Source: Pseudoramibacter porci
Lineage (GTDB): Bacteria; Bacillota; Clostridia; Eubacteriales; Eubacteriaceae
Assembly (NCBI RefSeq): GCF_009696145.1
Contig: NZ_VUMO01000008.1
Coordinates: forward strand, 1-64,000
Direction: 5' to 3'
Length of the DNA stretch: 64,000 nt
Shown here: one piece after another, positions 1 through 9,175 of the stretch
Position numbering within the stretch: the first letter of the stretch is position 1
How the letters are laid out: every line of letters starts with the position of its first letter
The notes under the pieces: model-generated
Database searches by the model: none
What the model saw: only the letters and a program-made list of their open reading frames with translations
Told to the model about the DNA's origin: nothing
Made by a program: the position numbers and the translations under genes

Positions 1-78
1 AAGAACCACTCAGGACCGAATCGTCCTATATTTCGATTTCAATTTATAAATCTACAAATTGCAGCTTGATATTAAATC

Positions 79-164
79 AAACGAGGCTCCTGAGTATTTT
101 CTCAGAGCCTCGTTTGTCTACAGTCTGCAACAAGAGACTTGTGTCGATACACAAGTCTCTTGTT
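79..164. repeat. Two consecutive strong hairpins
   Basis: Two perfect or near-perfect inverted repeats lie back to back. The first pairs AAACGAGGCTC-TGAG (79-94, one bulged C) with CTCA-GAGCCTCGTTT (101-115). The second pairs 129-144 with 149-164 (16 bp, loop CGAT). Each is followed only by short T stretches (TTTG, GTTTG), so they could be weak terminators of an upstream gene outside the window, a structured leader, or a small RNA. No coding signal is seen before position 249. Confidence 0.6.
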
Positions 165-175
165 TGCGTGCTCTC

Positions 176-203
176 TTTGCACCGCCGCTTTTTGGCGTAT
201 ACT
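176..203 (+). promoter_or_regulatory. Putative promoter of the 249 gene
   Basis: TTTGCA (176-181) and TATACT (198-203) are separated by 16 nt, and a strong ribosome binding site (AGGAGGG) follows just before the ATG at 249. The -35 element is a 4/6 match. Confidence 0.45.
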
Positions 204-248
204 AGGATCAATCGCAGGAAGTACAGGATTATTGATAGGAGGGTAACA

Positions 249-782
249 ATGACCGAAGAAGAATACGAACAAGCGGCGTCCTTCTGGACGCGCAAAGATG
301 AAAAAGAAACAAAGCTGAATCGGGATGCACTATACGATTGGATTGACGCGTTTTTGTCTTCCCACAAGGTGCTCGCGTTGGCGGCCGCCTCGGCAGATTT
401 CATCCGGTGCACGCCTTTGGAGTACACCTGGCACGACGGCGCATTCTGGATTTTTACAGAAGGCGGGCTGAAATTCAAAGCGCTGAAAGCAAATAAGCGT
501 GTCGCCGCAGCTGTCTTTGAGAGTAATACGTCTTTTGGCGGCTTGCATTCGGCACAAATTGAAGGGAATGCGGAGGTGATCGAGCCGTTTTCCGAGGCAT
601 ACAAACAGGCGGCCGCGATTCGGAAGATTCCGCTGGATGCTTTGAAAAAACTTGAAGAACCGATGTGGCTTCTGAAAATCACACCGACTGCGATCACTTG
701 CTTGAATTCTGATTTCAAGAAGCAGGGATACGGCAGCCGGCAGATCTGGCGTGCGGCTGTCAGCGGGGCGTCAGAAGAATAA
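249..782 (+). CDS. Pyridoxamine 5'-phosphate oxidase-like flavin-fold protein
   Basis: A 177-residue protein with the split-barrel FMN-binding fold of the pyridoxamine 5'-phosphate oxidase family. The stretch with YTWHDGAFWIFTEGG followed by KANKRVAAAVFE and a LHSAQIEGNAEVIE strand is the typical core of small heme- or F420/FMN-binding members. The frame is open upstream to position 66, but the ATG at 249 is preferred because AGGAGGG lies directly before it and the family core starts soon after; the upstream part overlaps two hairpins. Specific substrate unknown; many relatives are general stress proteins. Confidence 0.75.
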   Translation: MTEEEYEQAASFWTRKDEKETKLNRDALYDWIDAFLSSHKVLALAAASADFIRCTPLEYTWHDGAFWIFTEGGLKFKALKANKRVAAAVFESNTSFGGLHSAQIEGNAEVIEPFSEAYKQAAAIRKIPLDALKKLEEPMWLLKITPTAITCLNSDFKKQGYGSRQIWRAAVSGASEE

Positions 783-803
783 AAAAGAAAAAGCATCAAC
801 CGG

Positions 804-838
804 GCAGGTCCGCCAAGACGGCGCACCTGCTCTTATTT
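804..838 (+). terminator. Probable intrinsic terminator
   Basis: GCAGGT (804-809) pairs with ACCTGC (825-830), and inside it GCC (812-814) with GGC (820-822). The stem is followed by TCTTATTTGTTT. It would end the transcript of the oxidase-like gene. Confidence 0.55.
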
Positions 839-943
839 GTTTGCGTCGCTGCGGGTCGACTGTTCTGCTTTAAGGGGGAGGCTTTCGACGTATTACGTTT
901 TGTGATATTCTGATTTCGAAACACATGAATTGGAGGTGCATTT

Positions 944-1354
944 ATGATGCGAACCCTGAAATATATTGAACTCAAAACAGGATATTCTGATGACGGTCCA
1001 GCGTGGATCGGCTATGTGAAAACATCCAAAACCGGAAGGACGGTGTATTTCAACGATCACGCCTTCCAAAGACAAACCGGATACACTTCAAATTACGTCG
1101 ACATTGAAAACGGCGATGCGTACTGGATATCCGGCGTGAAGAAAAATGAAAGCAATCGGCATTGGGCGGGCCATGGCGTCATCACGATAGATCGACGGGC
1201 CGTCCCGGAATATCTAGAACTGACAGGACTCGCGGAACTTCCAAGGGGAATGTTTAAAGTCGCAGATATCGAAGACCATTATCCTGTCGAAAGAATTCGG
1301 CGTCTCTTTAATCAAGCCAAGGGGTGTTCAAAAACAGATGAATACAATAGATGA
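944..1354 (+). CDS. Conserved hypothetical protein, 136 aa
   Basis: A small soluble protein without signal peptide or membrane segment. It starts MMRTLKYIELKTGY and is rich in aromatic and charged residues (GPAWIGYVKTSKTGRTVYFN, NGDAYWISGVKKN). No catalytic motif was recognised; small proteins with a similar start exist as uncharacterised entries in many bacteria. GGAGGTG stands 6 nt before the ATG, supporting the start. Its 3' end overlaps the next gene by 17 nt, so the two are probably co-transcribed and translationally coupled. Confidence 0.65.
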   Translation: MMRTLKYIELKTGYSDDGPAWIGYVKTSKTGRTVYFNDHAFQRQTGYTSNYVDIENGDAYWISGVKKNESNRHWAGHGVITIDRRAVPEYLELTGLAELPRGMFKVADIEDHYPVERIRRLFNQAKGCSKTDEYNR

Positions 1355-2474
1355 TAAAACGGCGGGGCTGTGGGAGGCGGTCACAGCCCTGCGCCACGAG
1401 CTGCATCGCAATCCGGAGCTGTCCGGACAGGAATCAGAGACAAAAAAGCGTCTGATGGCCTTTATTCGGACGCAGTCCCATTTAAAAATCGTCAATCAGG
1501 GCGATTGGTTTTACGCTTTGTACGAACCGGCTGAGCAAAATGGGGAAGCGCCGGTGGCCTTTCGGGCCGATATGGATGCCCTGCCCGTGCCGGAGACCAT
1601 TGCGCTGCCGTACGGTTCTGTACAGCCAAACGTCGCGCATAAATGCGGCCACGACGGTCATGCTGCAGCGCTGGCCGCTTTGGCTGCCCTGCTGGAAAGC
1701 GATCCCCAAGTGCGCCGCCCGGTTTATTTGATCTTTCAAGCTGCGGAAGAAACGGGCAAGGGTGGGAAGCCCTGCGCGGACTTTTTAAGCGAAACAGCGG
1801 TCAGCGCGGTCTATGCCTGTCATAATTTGAGCGGTTATCCCGAGGGCGCGGTGATGGTTCGCGACGGGTTGACGCAATGCGCCTCCACAGGGCTCCTGGT
1901 CACCTTTCACGGCGAACGGGCACACGCGGGCACCCCAGAAGACGGACACAATCCGGCCGCTGCGATCGCCGAGCTGGCGCTTTTTGCAAATCAGCTTCAG
2001 GCGGATCGAGGGGGACGCCTCTGCACCGTCGTTTATATGCAGGAAGGCCATTTGGATTTCGGCATCTCTCCGGGAGACGGCGCCATTGGGCTGACCCTGC
2101 GGACCACATCGGATGACGACCTTGCTGCCATGGAGCGGGCGCTACGGCTGCGGGCTGGTCAGCTGGCTGGGTCATTCGGTCTGCGCACAGATTTTACAGT
2201 GTACGATCCCTTCCCGGCTACGGTCAACGATCCGCAATGTGCTGCGGCGGTTCGGCAGGCCGCAGCGGCACTGGGCCTTACCGTAGCCGACATGCCGGAG
2301 CCTTGACGACCCTCTGAGGATTTCGGGTGGTACACCCAAGTGCGTCCAGGGGCCATGTTTTATGTGGGCAACGGCATCCACTGGCCAATGCCCCATCAGC
2401 CCGGGTTCGATTTCAATGACCGCATCCTGCGGACGATAGCGTCGGTCTTTCTCAAGCTGGCGGAAACCCGCTGA
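1338..2474 (+). pseudogene. M20 family amidohydrolase interrupted by an in-frame TGA
   Basis: Encodes an M20D-type zinc aminoacylase/amidohydrolase (N-acyl-amino-acid hydrolase type). Family motifs: LRHELHRNPELSGQE at the N-terminus, RADMDALPVPE, HKCGHDGHAAAL (metal-binding His/Asp), FQAAEETGKGG (catalytic Glu pair) and HAGTPEDGHNPAAAI. The frame stops at TGA 2304-2306 after 322 codons, yet the same frame continues without another stop to TGA 2472-2474 and encodes the expected C-terminal block (SEDFGWYTQVRPGAMFYVG, then HQPGFDFND). Full length would be 378 codons, normal for the family. The TGA sits where homologues carry an aromatic residue before the SEDFG motif, one change from TGG. Without the C-terminal part the enzyme should be inactive. 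Alternatives: sequencing error, or stop readthrough. Confidence 0.8.
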
Positions 2475-2501
2475 TCCTCAGAAGACGCATCCTGGTTTAG
2501 A

Positions 2502-4112
2502 TTATTTCGCGGATGGCTGATACCGGTTCAAGATGTCCTGAAAGGCATCTGCGCCGGTGCGGTCGACAAATTCGTAGAAGCGTTCGCCCTTTTTTCGGCC
2601 GTTCAGGTAATGGCTGACGAAGTCCGCAGCCAGATCGACGGCCCGATCAGCGGAGATGCGGTTTTTTAAGACGGTGCCGAAATGGGGATTCGGGCCGAGA
2701 TGTCCGCCGACGGCGACCGCGTAAGCGTCGACGAGGGTCCCGTCAGCGGTCTTCATCTTTCCGCCGGTGAAGCCGATATCCGCAATCTGCGGGTGCGCGC
2801 AGGAATGGGGGCAGCCGGTGAGATTGATTCGAATGGGCATGCGCAGACTTGGGAAACGTTCGTCCAGCTCAGCCGTGATCCGGTTCAGGGCGTGCTTGGT
2901 CTCGATCGAGGCAAAACTGCAGTAAGCCCTTCCGGTGCAGGAGGCCTGGTACCCGCTGAAGGCCTTCGGGCGCAGCGGATAGCGGGAAAGAATGTTTTCC
3001 GAACGAAAATCAGGGCACCGGTCTTCGGGGATATTCAGGACGATCAATTGGTGCGTGTTCGTCGTGCGCAGCTGACCGTCGCCGTATTTTTCAGAGAGCG
3101 CGACGATTTTGCGGAAGTCCGACGCCGGGAGCACACCCCCGGTGACACAGAGCCCGGCGTAGTAAAGCCCCGGCTGCTTCTGCTTGTGAATGCCGTAGAA
3201 GTTGCCCCGGTTCCAGGATTTGGTGAGGGTGCGGCCGCCGTGAGGCAGCGGCCCTGTGATCGCCTCAATCAGTCGTTCAGCTTCGCGCGCGCCGATGTCT
3301 TCGATCAGGTATTTCAGGCGGCAGTGGTTTCGTTTGGTGCGGTAGCCGCGGTCGCGAAAAATACAGGCAACGGCCTCGGCCACATCGACCGCGCGCTCGG
3401 GTGGTACGAACAGGTTGAGGGGCTTGGAGAGCTTTGGCTCGCTCGAAAGGCCGCCGCCGATCCTGATGTGAAACCCCGGTGTATGCGCCGGCCCGTAAAC
3501 AGCGGGGACGAAGGCCAGATCGTTGATTCCGGCGTATCCCACATCGTGGGGATTGGCGGAGAAGCTCAATTTGTATTTTCGCGGGAGATTAGCGTAATCG
3601 GGATTCCCAACAAATCGCCGGACCGCTTCATCGACGATCGGTTCGGTGTCGAAGAGTTCTTCCGGATCAACGCCCATCAGCGGGTTGCCGAGGATGTTCC
3701 GCGGGACGTCCCCGCAGCCTTCAACGGTCGTCAGGCCGACGCTGTCCAATGCGCGGAAAATGTCCGGAATTTCATTCAAAGTCAGATTATGAATTTGAAT
3801 GCACTGCCGAATGGTGATCTGTAATTCACTCTGGCCGTATTGTTCAGCCAGGTCGGCAATGATGTGTCCTTGTGCCGCGTTGAGCTTGCCGGAAGGCAGT
3901 TTGATGCGGATTAGAAATTTGCCGTTTTTCGGGCGCTGGCAATAGATGCCAGCCCATTTCAGCCGCTCGATATCGGAGACGTCGATTTGTTCAAAAGGCG
4001 TCGTCGAGAGGCGGTCCAGTTCTTTGAGAATCTCCAGTCCGTCTTTTTCCAGTTTCCAATATTCATTTTTGCTGAGATCAGTTCGATCGCGCCATGTCTG
4101 CGTATAATTCAT
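2502..4112 (-). CDS. Siroheme/4Fe-4S nitrite or sulfite reductase
   Basis: A 536-residue protein of the ferredoxin-dependent nitrite/sulfite reductase family, which carries out six-electron reduction of nitrite to ammonia or sulfite to sulfide. The cluster/siroheme ligands are complete: C392-X5-C398 (SCTGRAYC) and C434-X3-C438 (TGCPHSCAH). The two ferredoxin-like half domains are visible (GKFLIRIKLPSGKL near residue 64, HIRIGGGLSSEPKL near 215). Length and motif spacing are those of a complete enzyme. It is divergently transcribed from the flavodoxin-like gene at 4309; GAGG precedes the ATG. Sequence alone does not decide nitrite against sulfite. A cysteine synthase lies 18 kb away, so no operon-level hint is available. 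Confidence 0.88.
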   Translation of the reverse strand: MNYTQTWRDRTDLSKNEYWKLEKDGLEILKELDRLSTTPFEQIDVSDIERLKWAGIYCQRPKNGKFLIRIKLPSGKLNAAQGHIIADLAEQYGQSELQITIRQCIQIHNLTLNEIPDIFRALDSVGLTTVEGCGDVPRNILGNPLMGVDPEELFDTEPIVDEAVRRFVGNPDYANLPRKYKLSFSANPHDVGYAGINDLAFVPAVYGPAHTPGFHIRIGGGLSSEPKLSKPLNLFVPPERAVDVAEAVACIFRDRGYRTKRNHCRLKYLIEDIGAREAERLIEAITGPLPHGGRTLTKSWNRGNFYGIHKQKQPGLYYAGLCVTGGVLPASDFRKIVALSEKYGDGQLRTTNTHQLIVLNIPEDRCPDFRSENILSRYPLRPKAFSGYQASCTGRAYCSFASIETKHALNRITAELDERFPSLRMPIRINLTGCPHSCAHPQIADIGFTGGKMKTADGTLVDAYAVAVGGHLGPNPHFGTVLKNRISADRAVDLAADFVSHYLNGRKKGERFYEFVDRTGADAFQDILNRYQPSAK

Positions 4113-4308
4113 AGTAAACCTCTATAAGTAATAAAGAATTAGATTTTTTTAGAATATAACACAGAATAGCGTGGCGCGCAAGAAAAGAAGTGCTTGCCCG
4201 ATCTTGCAAAATACGAGACAATGGATTATCTTATTAAAAAGACGATATGGAACAAGACCGGAATGGTTTTATCGGCTTCGTCTAAGTTTAGAAACAAGGA
4301 ATACGAAA

Positions 4309-4938
4309 ATGAAAGTCATTGTGTTGAATACAAGTCCAAGAAAAGCGTGGAATACCGCAAAATTATTAAAGTCAGCAGCAGAAGGCGCGAAAAGTACTGG
4401 CGCGGAGGTTGAATACATCGATTTATACGATTTGCATTTTACCGGATGTCGCGGCTGCATGCTTTGCAAGAGAAAAAATGTGGAAAGATGTCATTGTTAC
4501 TGGAAAGACGACTTATCGCCGATTATTGATAAAATATTTTCTGCCGATACCCTGTTGATCGGGACGTGCATCTATTTGGGACGACCGACAAGCGGATACT
4601 TCGCATTGATCGAACGGCTGCATTTCTGTTCTCTGTCTTATGATGATTACAGTAATTATTTTAAGGGGAAGATCAACGTTGGCTTCTTCGTCAGCATGAA
4701 TGCTACGCAGACGTTCTACGATCAATTGTACAAAGATCAATTTGAAGCGTACGCCAAGGAATTGGAAATGTTTAATGGAAAAGTTTGCCTCTATCCCTGT
4801 TACGATACGCTTCAGGTGTCGGATTACGCTAAATTCAGTATGGGCAGCTTTGATGAGCGCAAGAAAAAAGCGGCGCATGAAGAACACTTCCCCAAGGATC
4901 TGGAAAACGCGTTTCGTATAGGGCAAGCGCTGAGCTAG
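4309..4938 (+). CDS. Flavodoxin-fold NAD(P)H-dependent oxidoreductase (iron-sulfur flavoprotein type)
   Basis: A 209-residue flavodoxin-like fold: MKVIVLNTSPRKAWNTAKL is the FMN phosphate-binding loop (S-P-R-K-x-x-N-T). FTGCRGCMLCKRKNVERCHC is a Cys-rich stretch like the one that holds the cluster in iron-sulfur flavoproteins, and a DTLLIGTCIYLGRPTSGYF segment contacts flavin. The ATG at 4309 is chosen (AAGGA 8-9 nt before) over an in-frame extension to 4171, because the family begins exactly at MKVIVLN. Likely reduces quinone or another small electron acceptor; physiological partner unknown. Confidence 0.8.
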   Translation: MKVIVLNTSPRKAWNTAKLLKSAAEGAKSTGAEVEYIDLYDLHFTGCRGCMLCKRKNVERCHCYWKDDLSPIIDKIFSADTLLIGTCIYLGRPTSGYFALIERLHFCSLSYDDYSNYFKGKINVGFFVSMNATQTFYDQLYKDQFEAYAKELEMFNGKVCLYPCYDTLQVSDYAKFSMGSFDERKKKAAHEEHFPKDLENAFRIGQALS

Positions 4939-4959
4939 ATTACTGTATGAGAAAGGCAG

Positions 4960-5844
4960 ATGTTCGTGAATAATAAATGGGGTTTTAATATAGCGGGCAA
5001 GCAATACAAAAACAGGATCATTGCAGCTGGCGTGCTCATTTTGCTGTTTACTTTGGGCATGGCCATCGATGAAGGCGATTATTTGGCGAGCAAGCATACC
5101 AGCGCCGCCGTGTATTTACAAGTTTACACTGCGTTTTTGCTGCTTCTCGTGTATATCGTGCCTTTTTGTATTTTGATGAAACGGCTCTGCAAAAAATACG
5201 AGAGCAGTGGATTTGAGTTGTTGATCGCGGTGGCCTGTGGGGCCTTTATCCCGGCGGCCTTCGCTGGAGAAATCAACGACGGGTTTTCTGGCCTGATGCG
5301 CCACCTCATGGGCCGGGCGTATTCGGACGCGTGGCTCGGCTCTGCGGAGACCGGCGTAGTCGAGGAGCTGCTCAAGCTGGGCACGGTGGCGCTGCTGGTG
5401 TACCTTTTCAGCCGAAAATCACGGCAAGATTATCTGAGCATTGGTATGAGTGTGGGCATGGGCTTCCAGATCGAGGAAGATTTTTCGTACATCACGGAAA
5501 GCGGGTTTAAGCACGTAAGCGAGGCTTTCCCGACGGCGCTCGATCGGATTGTCGGCGCTCTCGGCTCCCACTGGGCTTACACGGGTCTAACAGCCGTCGG
5601 CCTTTATTTGATCGTCCGTTCCCGAGGAGATCATCACGTTAGACAAGGCGTGTTTTGGATTCTTTTTGTGATGGTGAATCATTTTCTGTACGACTCGCCG
5701 ATTGGCAATGTGAACCTCTTCAGCGCGCTGCTGACGGTGGCTGTGCTTTTGCCCGTGATCGTCTTTTTAAAAGATTGCGGCGAAAAACCCGGAGGCGGGG
5801 CAGCAGATAACGCGTCAGGCGAATATAGCGGATTAGTAAAATGA
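4960..5844 (+). CDS. PrsW-like intramembrane metalloprotease
   Basis: A 294-residue polytopic membrane protein (about eight hydrophobic segments). The PrsW family signature residues can be traced in order: VVEELLK (paired Glu) near residue 136, GFQIEEDFSY near 168, SHWAYTGL near 205 and HFLYDSP near 240; together these His/Glu/Asp residues would bind zinc inside the membrane. PrsW proteins cleave membrane-anchored anti-sigma factors or other single-pass proteins; the substrate here is unknown. The gene starts at ATG 4960 or GTG 4966 (GAAAGG upstream). Its stop overlaps the next start by 4 nt (ATGA). Confidence 0.78.
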   Translation: MFVNNKWGFNIAGKQYKNRIIAAGVLILLFTLGMAIDEGDYLASKHTSAAVYLQVYTAFLLLLVYIVPFCILMKRLCKKYESSGFELLIAVACGAFIPAAFAGEINDGFSGLMRHLMGRAYSDAWLGSAETGVVEELLKLGTVALLVYLFSRKSRQDYLSIGMSVGMGFQIEEDFSYITESGFKHVSEAFPTALDRIVGALGSHWAYTGLTAVGLYLIVRSRGDHHVRQGVFWILFVMVNHFLYDSPIGNVNLFSALLTVAVLLPVIVFLKDCGEKPGGGAADNASGEYSGLVK

Positions 5845-6515
5845 TGATTGAAGATGATGTATTTCGAAGAAAAAGATTTGTACCGTCCAAGATGACGACC
5901 TTTGGCTTTACCAAATCCGATGGCCAATATATTTGTGAAACGGATTTGATGGACGGGGCCTTTCACGCCATTTTATCCGTTTCCGAAAAAGGCGCAGTGA
6001 CGGGCAAGGTGATCGATCGGATGAATGACGAGGAATATCATCAGCTTCGCTCGCGCCAATTCGATGGACCGTACGTTCATTCGGTTCGGCAGGCGTACGT
6101 GCAATGGCTTCGCCATATTGGCGAGACGGTCTGCGACGGGGTCTTGTTTGCATCTGATCAAGCCAATCGAATTGCGGAATTGATTTTAGATCAGTACGAT
6201 GTCAAGCCGGATTTCCCCTGGGAAGAAAAGCCATACCAGTCCTACGGTGCCTTCCGACATGCGGACACGCGGAAATGGTTTGCACTGATTATGAATGTCC
6301 AATGGGATAAACTTTTAAAAAATAAGGATGAGACACGGGTTGATATCATCAATCTCAAATCGGACACGCTGGAAGAGGCGGTCAGCCGATATCCGGGGGT
6401 GATCTTTCCGGGGTATCATATGAATCATAAAACCTGGATCTCAATTGTTTTGGCAGATGTCCTTCCAGATGAAGTGATAATGCAATGGGTTCGAAGCAGC
6501 TACGCCTTAACCTGA
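5841..6515 (+). CDS. MmcQ/YjbR family protein
   Basis: A 224-residue protein whose C-terminal half carries the MmcQ/YjbR (CyaY-like) fold: KPDFPWEEKPYQSYGAFRH, RKWFALIMNV, VDIINLKSD, and the typical FPGYHMNHKTWISIVL block. Family members bind DNA in vitro, but their function is not settled. The N-terminal ~110 residues are a companion domain seen in longer family members. Start overlaps the stop of the PrsW-like gene, so the two are translationally coupled. Confidence 0.75.
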   Translation: MMIEDDVFRRKRFVPSKMTTFGFTKSDGQYICETDLMDGAFHAILSVSEKGAVTGKVIDRMNDEEYHQLRSRQFDGPYVHSVRQAYVQWLRHIGETVCDGVLFASDQANRIAELILDQYDVKPDFPWEEKPYQSYGAFRHADTRKWFALIMNVQWDKLLKNKDETRVDIINLKSDTLEEAVSRYPGVIFPGYHMNHKTWISIVLADVLPDEVIMQWVRSSYALT

Positions 6516-6601
6516 AGGGATAGCGCAGCGAACACAAGAGATGCTGCCCGCCGTGACGATCAGTTTGGCGGAATAAAGAAAAAAAGAAGAAGTGAGGAAA
6601 A

Positions 6602-7045
6602 ATGAGTAACGCAATCAGACCCACAACCCTTGACCATGTGAAAGTTTATGGCAAAATTTACGCGGCAGCTTTTTCCGGCGAGCCCTGGAACGATCCGTGG
6701 CAGGCGAGCGATGCTGTGGTGCATGTAACCGAACTGCTGGAATCCAAACAAGCGTACGGCCTGGAATACGTCGTCGACGGACAAGTCGCTGGCTTCATCA
6801 TCGGCACGTCCATGCTGTTTCACTATGGCCGTACTTTTGAAATCAACGACTTGGCCGTTGACCCGGCTTACCAGCGGCAGGGGATCGGGCGCAAATTATT
6901 GGAACACTGTCTGTCCGATATCAAAGCTCAGGGGATGGTCGGCGTTCATTTGATCACTGCTGGCGAAGGGCGGCTGCCCGCCTTTTACGAACAATATGGC
7001 TTTAAAAAAGAACAGCGCGTGATGCTCATGGGGAGAGAGATGTAA
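6602..7045 (+). CDS. GNAT family N-acetyltransferase
   Basis: A 147-residue single-domain GNAT acyltransferase. The acetyl-CoA pyrophosphate loop is VDPAYQRQGIGRKLLEHC (Q-x-x-G-I-G), preceded by the expected strand EINDLAVD, and strand 6/7 with FYEQYGFKKEQR near the end. Acceptor substrate cannot be told. AAGAAGTGAGGA precedes the ATG. Its stop (TAA) overlaps the start of the next gene by 1 nt. Confidence 0.85.
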   Translation: MSNAIRPTTLDHVKVYGKIYAAAFSGEPWNDPWQASDAVVHVTELLESKQAYGLEYVVDGQVAGFIIGTSMLFHYGRTFEINDLAVDPAYQRQGIGRKLLEHCLSDIKAQGMVGVHLITAGEGRLPAFYEQYGFKKEQRVMLMGREM

Positions 7046-7686
7046 TGGAAGTATTGGAGTACGGCGATCGAGATGCAGCCGTGGTGCTGCTTCAAATGGT
7101 GGACGACCATGACCTTGAAACCATCGAAAATGAGGTGGCCTTGATTGAGGAGCAGACCGGCACGCCTTTCAGGCTGATCGCATGCAAGGTTCAGGATTGG
7201 AACGCGGATTTATCCCCGTGGGCGGCGCCGGCGGTTTTCGGCAATCAGCCTTTCGGCGGCGGCGCCCAGGAAACGCTGAAGGCAGTTTTGGCGCTCTGTG
7301 AAGATCGGACAAAGACCTACTACATCGGCGGCTATTCGCTGGCCGGGTTGTTCGCTTTGTGGGCGGTATATCAGACGGATCGGTTTCAAGGCGCGGCCGC
7401 GGCATCGCCTTCGATGTGGTTTCCTGGATTGATAGATTACATGAAAACCGCGGCAATCGAGAGCCGCAGCGTCTATTTGAGTCTGGGCGATAAAGAAGAA
7501 AAGACGCGCAATAAAGTGATGGCTGCCGTTGGCGACCGCATCCGCGAAGCCGAGGCATTGTTAAAGGCCCAAGGTGTTCACTGCGTCTTGGAATGGAACG
7601 CGGGCAATCACTTTAAAGACGCGGACCGGCGCACGGCCAAGGCGTTCGCCTGGGTGATGCAGCAGGCCGAGTCAATCAAACGGTGA
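7045..7686 (+). CDS. Alpha/beta-hydrolase (esterase-like)
   Basis: A 213-residue alpha/beta-hydrolase. The nucleophile elbow is GGYSLAGLFALWA (G-x-S-L-A-G), followed by AAASPSMWFPG and YLSLGDKEEKTRN, which resemble the esterase D / enterochelin esterase group; GNHFKDADRR supplies the likely catalytic His near residue 190. Overlaps the GNAT gene by 1 nt, so probably one transcript. Substrate unknown. Confidence 0.75.
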   Translation: MEVLEYGDRDAAVVLLQMVDDHDLETIENEVALIEEQTGTPFRLIACKVQDWNADLSPWAAPAVFGNQPFGGGAQETLKAVLALCEDRTKTYYIGGYSLAGLFALWAVYQTDRFQGAAAASPSMWFPGLIDYMKTAAIESRSVYLSLGDKEEKTRNKVMAAVGDRIREAEALLKAQGVHCVLEWNAGNHFKDADRRTAKAFAWVMQQAESIKR

Positions 7687-7721
7687 GATGGATCAATGAC
7701 GGATGCAGAAAGGAGAGAACC

Positions 7722-9110
7722 TTGAGCGAACCAACAGCGCACCGCAGTGCTGATGCCTTGTTTGCGGAGGCGCCAGTATCCAAGGCTGTGTGGATCATGG
7801 CCCTGCCGACCATTGTCACCCAGCTGATCAACATCGTTTATAATTACGCGGACACCTGGTACGTCGGCCGAACGGCCAACGCGGCGATGGTGGCGACCTT
7901 GGGGGTTTGTTTTCCCCTGTTCGTCATCATGGCAGCAGTCGCCAATCTTTTCGGCATCGGCGGCGCCAGTGTGATCTCCCGCGCCATGGGCGAGCAGAAT
8001 ACCGAAAAAGCCCGCCGCGCTTTCGCCGTCTCCTTTTGGGGCGGGATGGCGTCCGCGGTCGTCTTCATGGGGATCATCCTGATCTTCCGCACGCCGCTGA
8101 TCTGGCTGGTTGGCGGTGACGCCCACGATTTCCAGTACGTCTCGGACTACATGTTCTGGACGATGGTCGTCGGCGCCATTCCGACGATCGGCAACGTGCT
8201 CTGCGGCCATTTGGTGCGTTCGATCGGCGCGTCAAAGGAGGCCGGCTTCGGCATGTCCATGGGCGGTGTGCTGAACATCGCGCTGGACCCGCTGTTCATG
8301 TTCGTGATTTTGCCCGATGGGATGGAAGTCACCGGGGCTGCGGTCGCGACCCTGTTGTCCAACGTCGCGGCTTTAGCGTATTTCCTGATTTATATACGCA
8401 GGCGGCAGCAAAGGGAGACAGACGGCATTCTCAACATCCGCCTGCCCAAGGCCCAGCCGGCGGACCCCGTCCTGCCGGAGATTTTAATGACGGGCTTTCC
8501 GGCCGCATTGCAGACGACGTTTGCCATGGTCTCCAATATTTTTGCCAACGTGCTGATCCGGCCCTACGGCAGCGGCGCTGTGGCGGGCATGGGGATTGCC
8601 AAGAAAATCAACATGATCGCCTTCAACACCTGTATGGGTATGACGATGGGCGTCCTGCCGCTGATTGGCTACAGCTACGGCGCCCGGGATTACACGCGCA
8701 TGCGGCAAATCATCCGCTACACCGGGACGGTCGTGCTGCTCTTCGGCACAGCCTGTGCGGCGGTTTTCATTACGCAGGCGCCGCACCTCGTGCGCTTCTT
8801 CATCGATGAAGAAGCGTCTGTGCGCTACGGCACACAGTTTTTACACATCATCGGCTACGCGGCACCGCTGGCCGCCATTTCTTATCTGTGCGTCACAGTC
8901 TTCCAGGCCTGCGGGCGCAAGTGGCCGGCCTTTGCGCTGTCCGTGCTCCGCAAAGGGGTGTTCGACGTTCCGGCGATGTTCGTTTTCCGCACCGCCCTCG
9001 GCTTTGGCGCCGCCGGTGTGTGCCTGGCCACGCCTTTTGCAGAAGTCCTCGGCATGGCCGTTGCGCTGGTGCTGTACCTGCGGTTTTGGGCCCGGCTGCG
9101 CCGCGCTTAA
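7722..9110 (+). CDS. MATE family efflux transporter
   Basis: About 462 residues and 12 membrane segments in two homologous halves, typical of multidrug and toxin extrusion exporters driven by Na+ or H+. Recognisable N-terminal block: PTIVTQLINIVYNYADTWYVG, then IGGASVISRAMGEQN. Second half begins with EILMTGFPAALQTTF. The TTG at 7722 is preferred because AAGGAGAG lies 6 nt upstream; the frame is also open from a GTG at 7683 that overlaps the stop of the hydrolase gene. Cargo cannot be predicted. Confidence 0.88.
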   Translation: MSEPTAHRSADALFAEAPVSKAVWIMALPTIVTQLINIVYNYADTWYVGRTANAAMVATLGVCFPLFVIMAAVANLFGIGGASVISRAMGEQNTEKARRAFAVSFWGGMASAVVFMGIILIFRTPLIWLVGGDAHDFQYVSDYMFWTMVVGAIPTIGNVLCGHLVRSIGASKEAGFGMSMGGVLNIALDPLFMFVILPDGMEVTGAAVATLLSNVAALAYFLIYIRRRQQRETDGILNIRLPKAQPADPVLPEILMTGFPAALQTTFAMVSNIFANVLIRPYGSGAVAGMGIAKKINMIAFNTCMGMTMGVLPLIGYSYGARDYTRMRQIIRYTGTVVLLFGTACAAVFITQAPHLVRFFIDEEASVRYGTQFLHIIGYAAPLAAISYLCVTVFQACGRKWPAFALSVLRKGVFDVPAMFVFRTALGFGAAGVCLATPFAEVLGMAVALVLYLRFWARLRRA

Positions 9111-9175
9111 AGGCCTGCCCGGCGCAATCAGCAGAGCAAGGGCATCTCGCGTGATTTTAGGAGGTAAATGGCACG

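Noticed and set aside
66..248. In-frame upstream extension of the first oxidase-like gene
   Set aside because: It runs through two strong hairpins and a likely promoter, while ATG 249 has an ideal ribosome binding site.
2304..2337. Selenocysteine insertion at TGA 2304 with a SECIS-like hairpin
   Set aside because: The stem is only 5 bp with a 3-nt loop, and homologues do not have Cys at this site; a point nonsense change is simpler.
2682..3824. 380-codon plus-strand frame opposite the nitrite/sulfite reductase
   Set aside because: It is the antisense shadow of a gene with complete cofactor motifs and no recognisable family itself.
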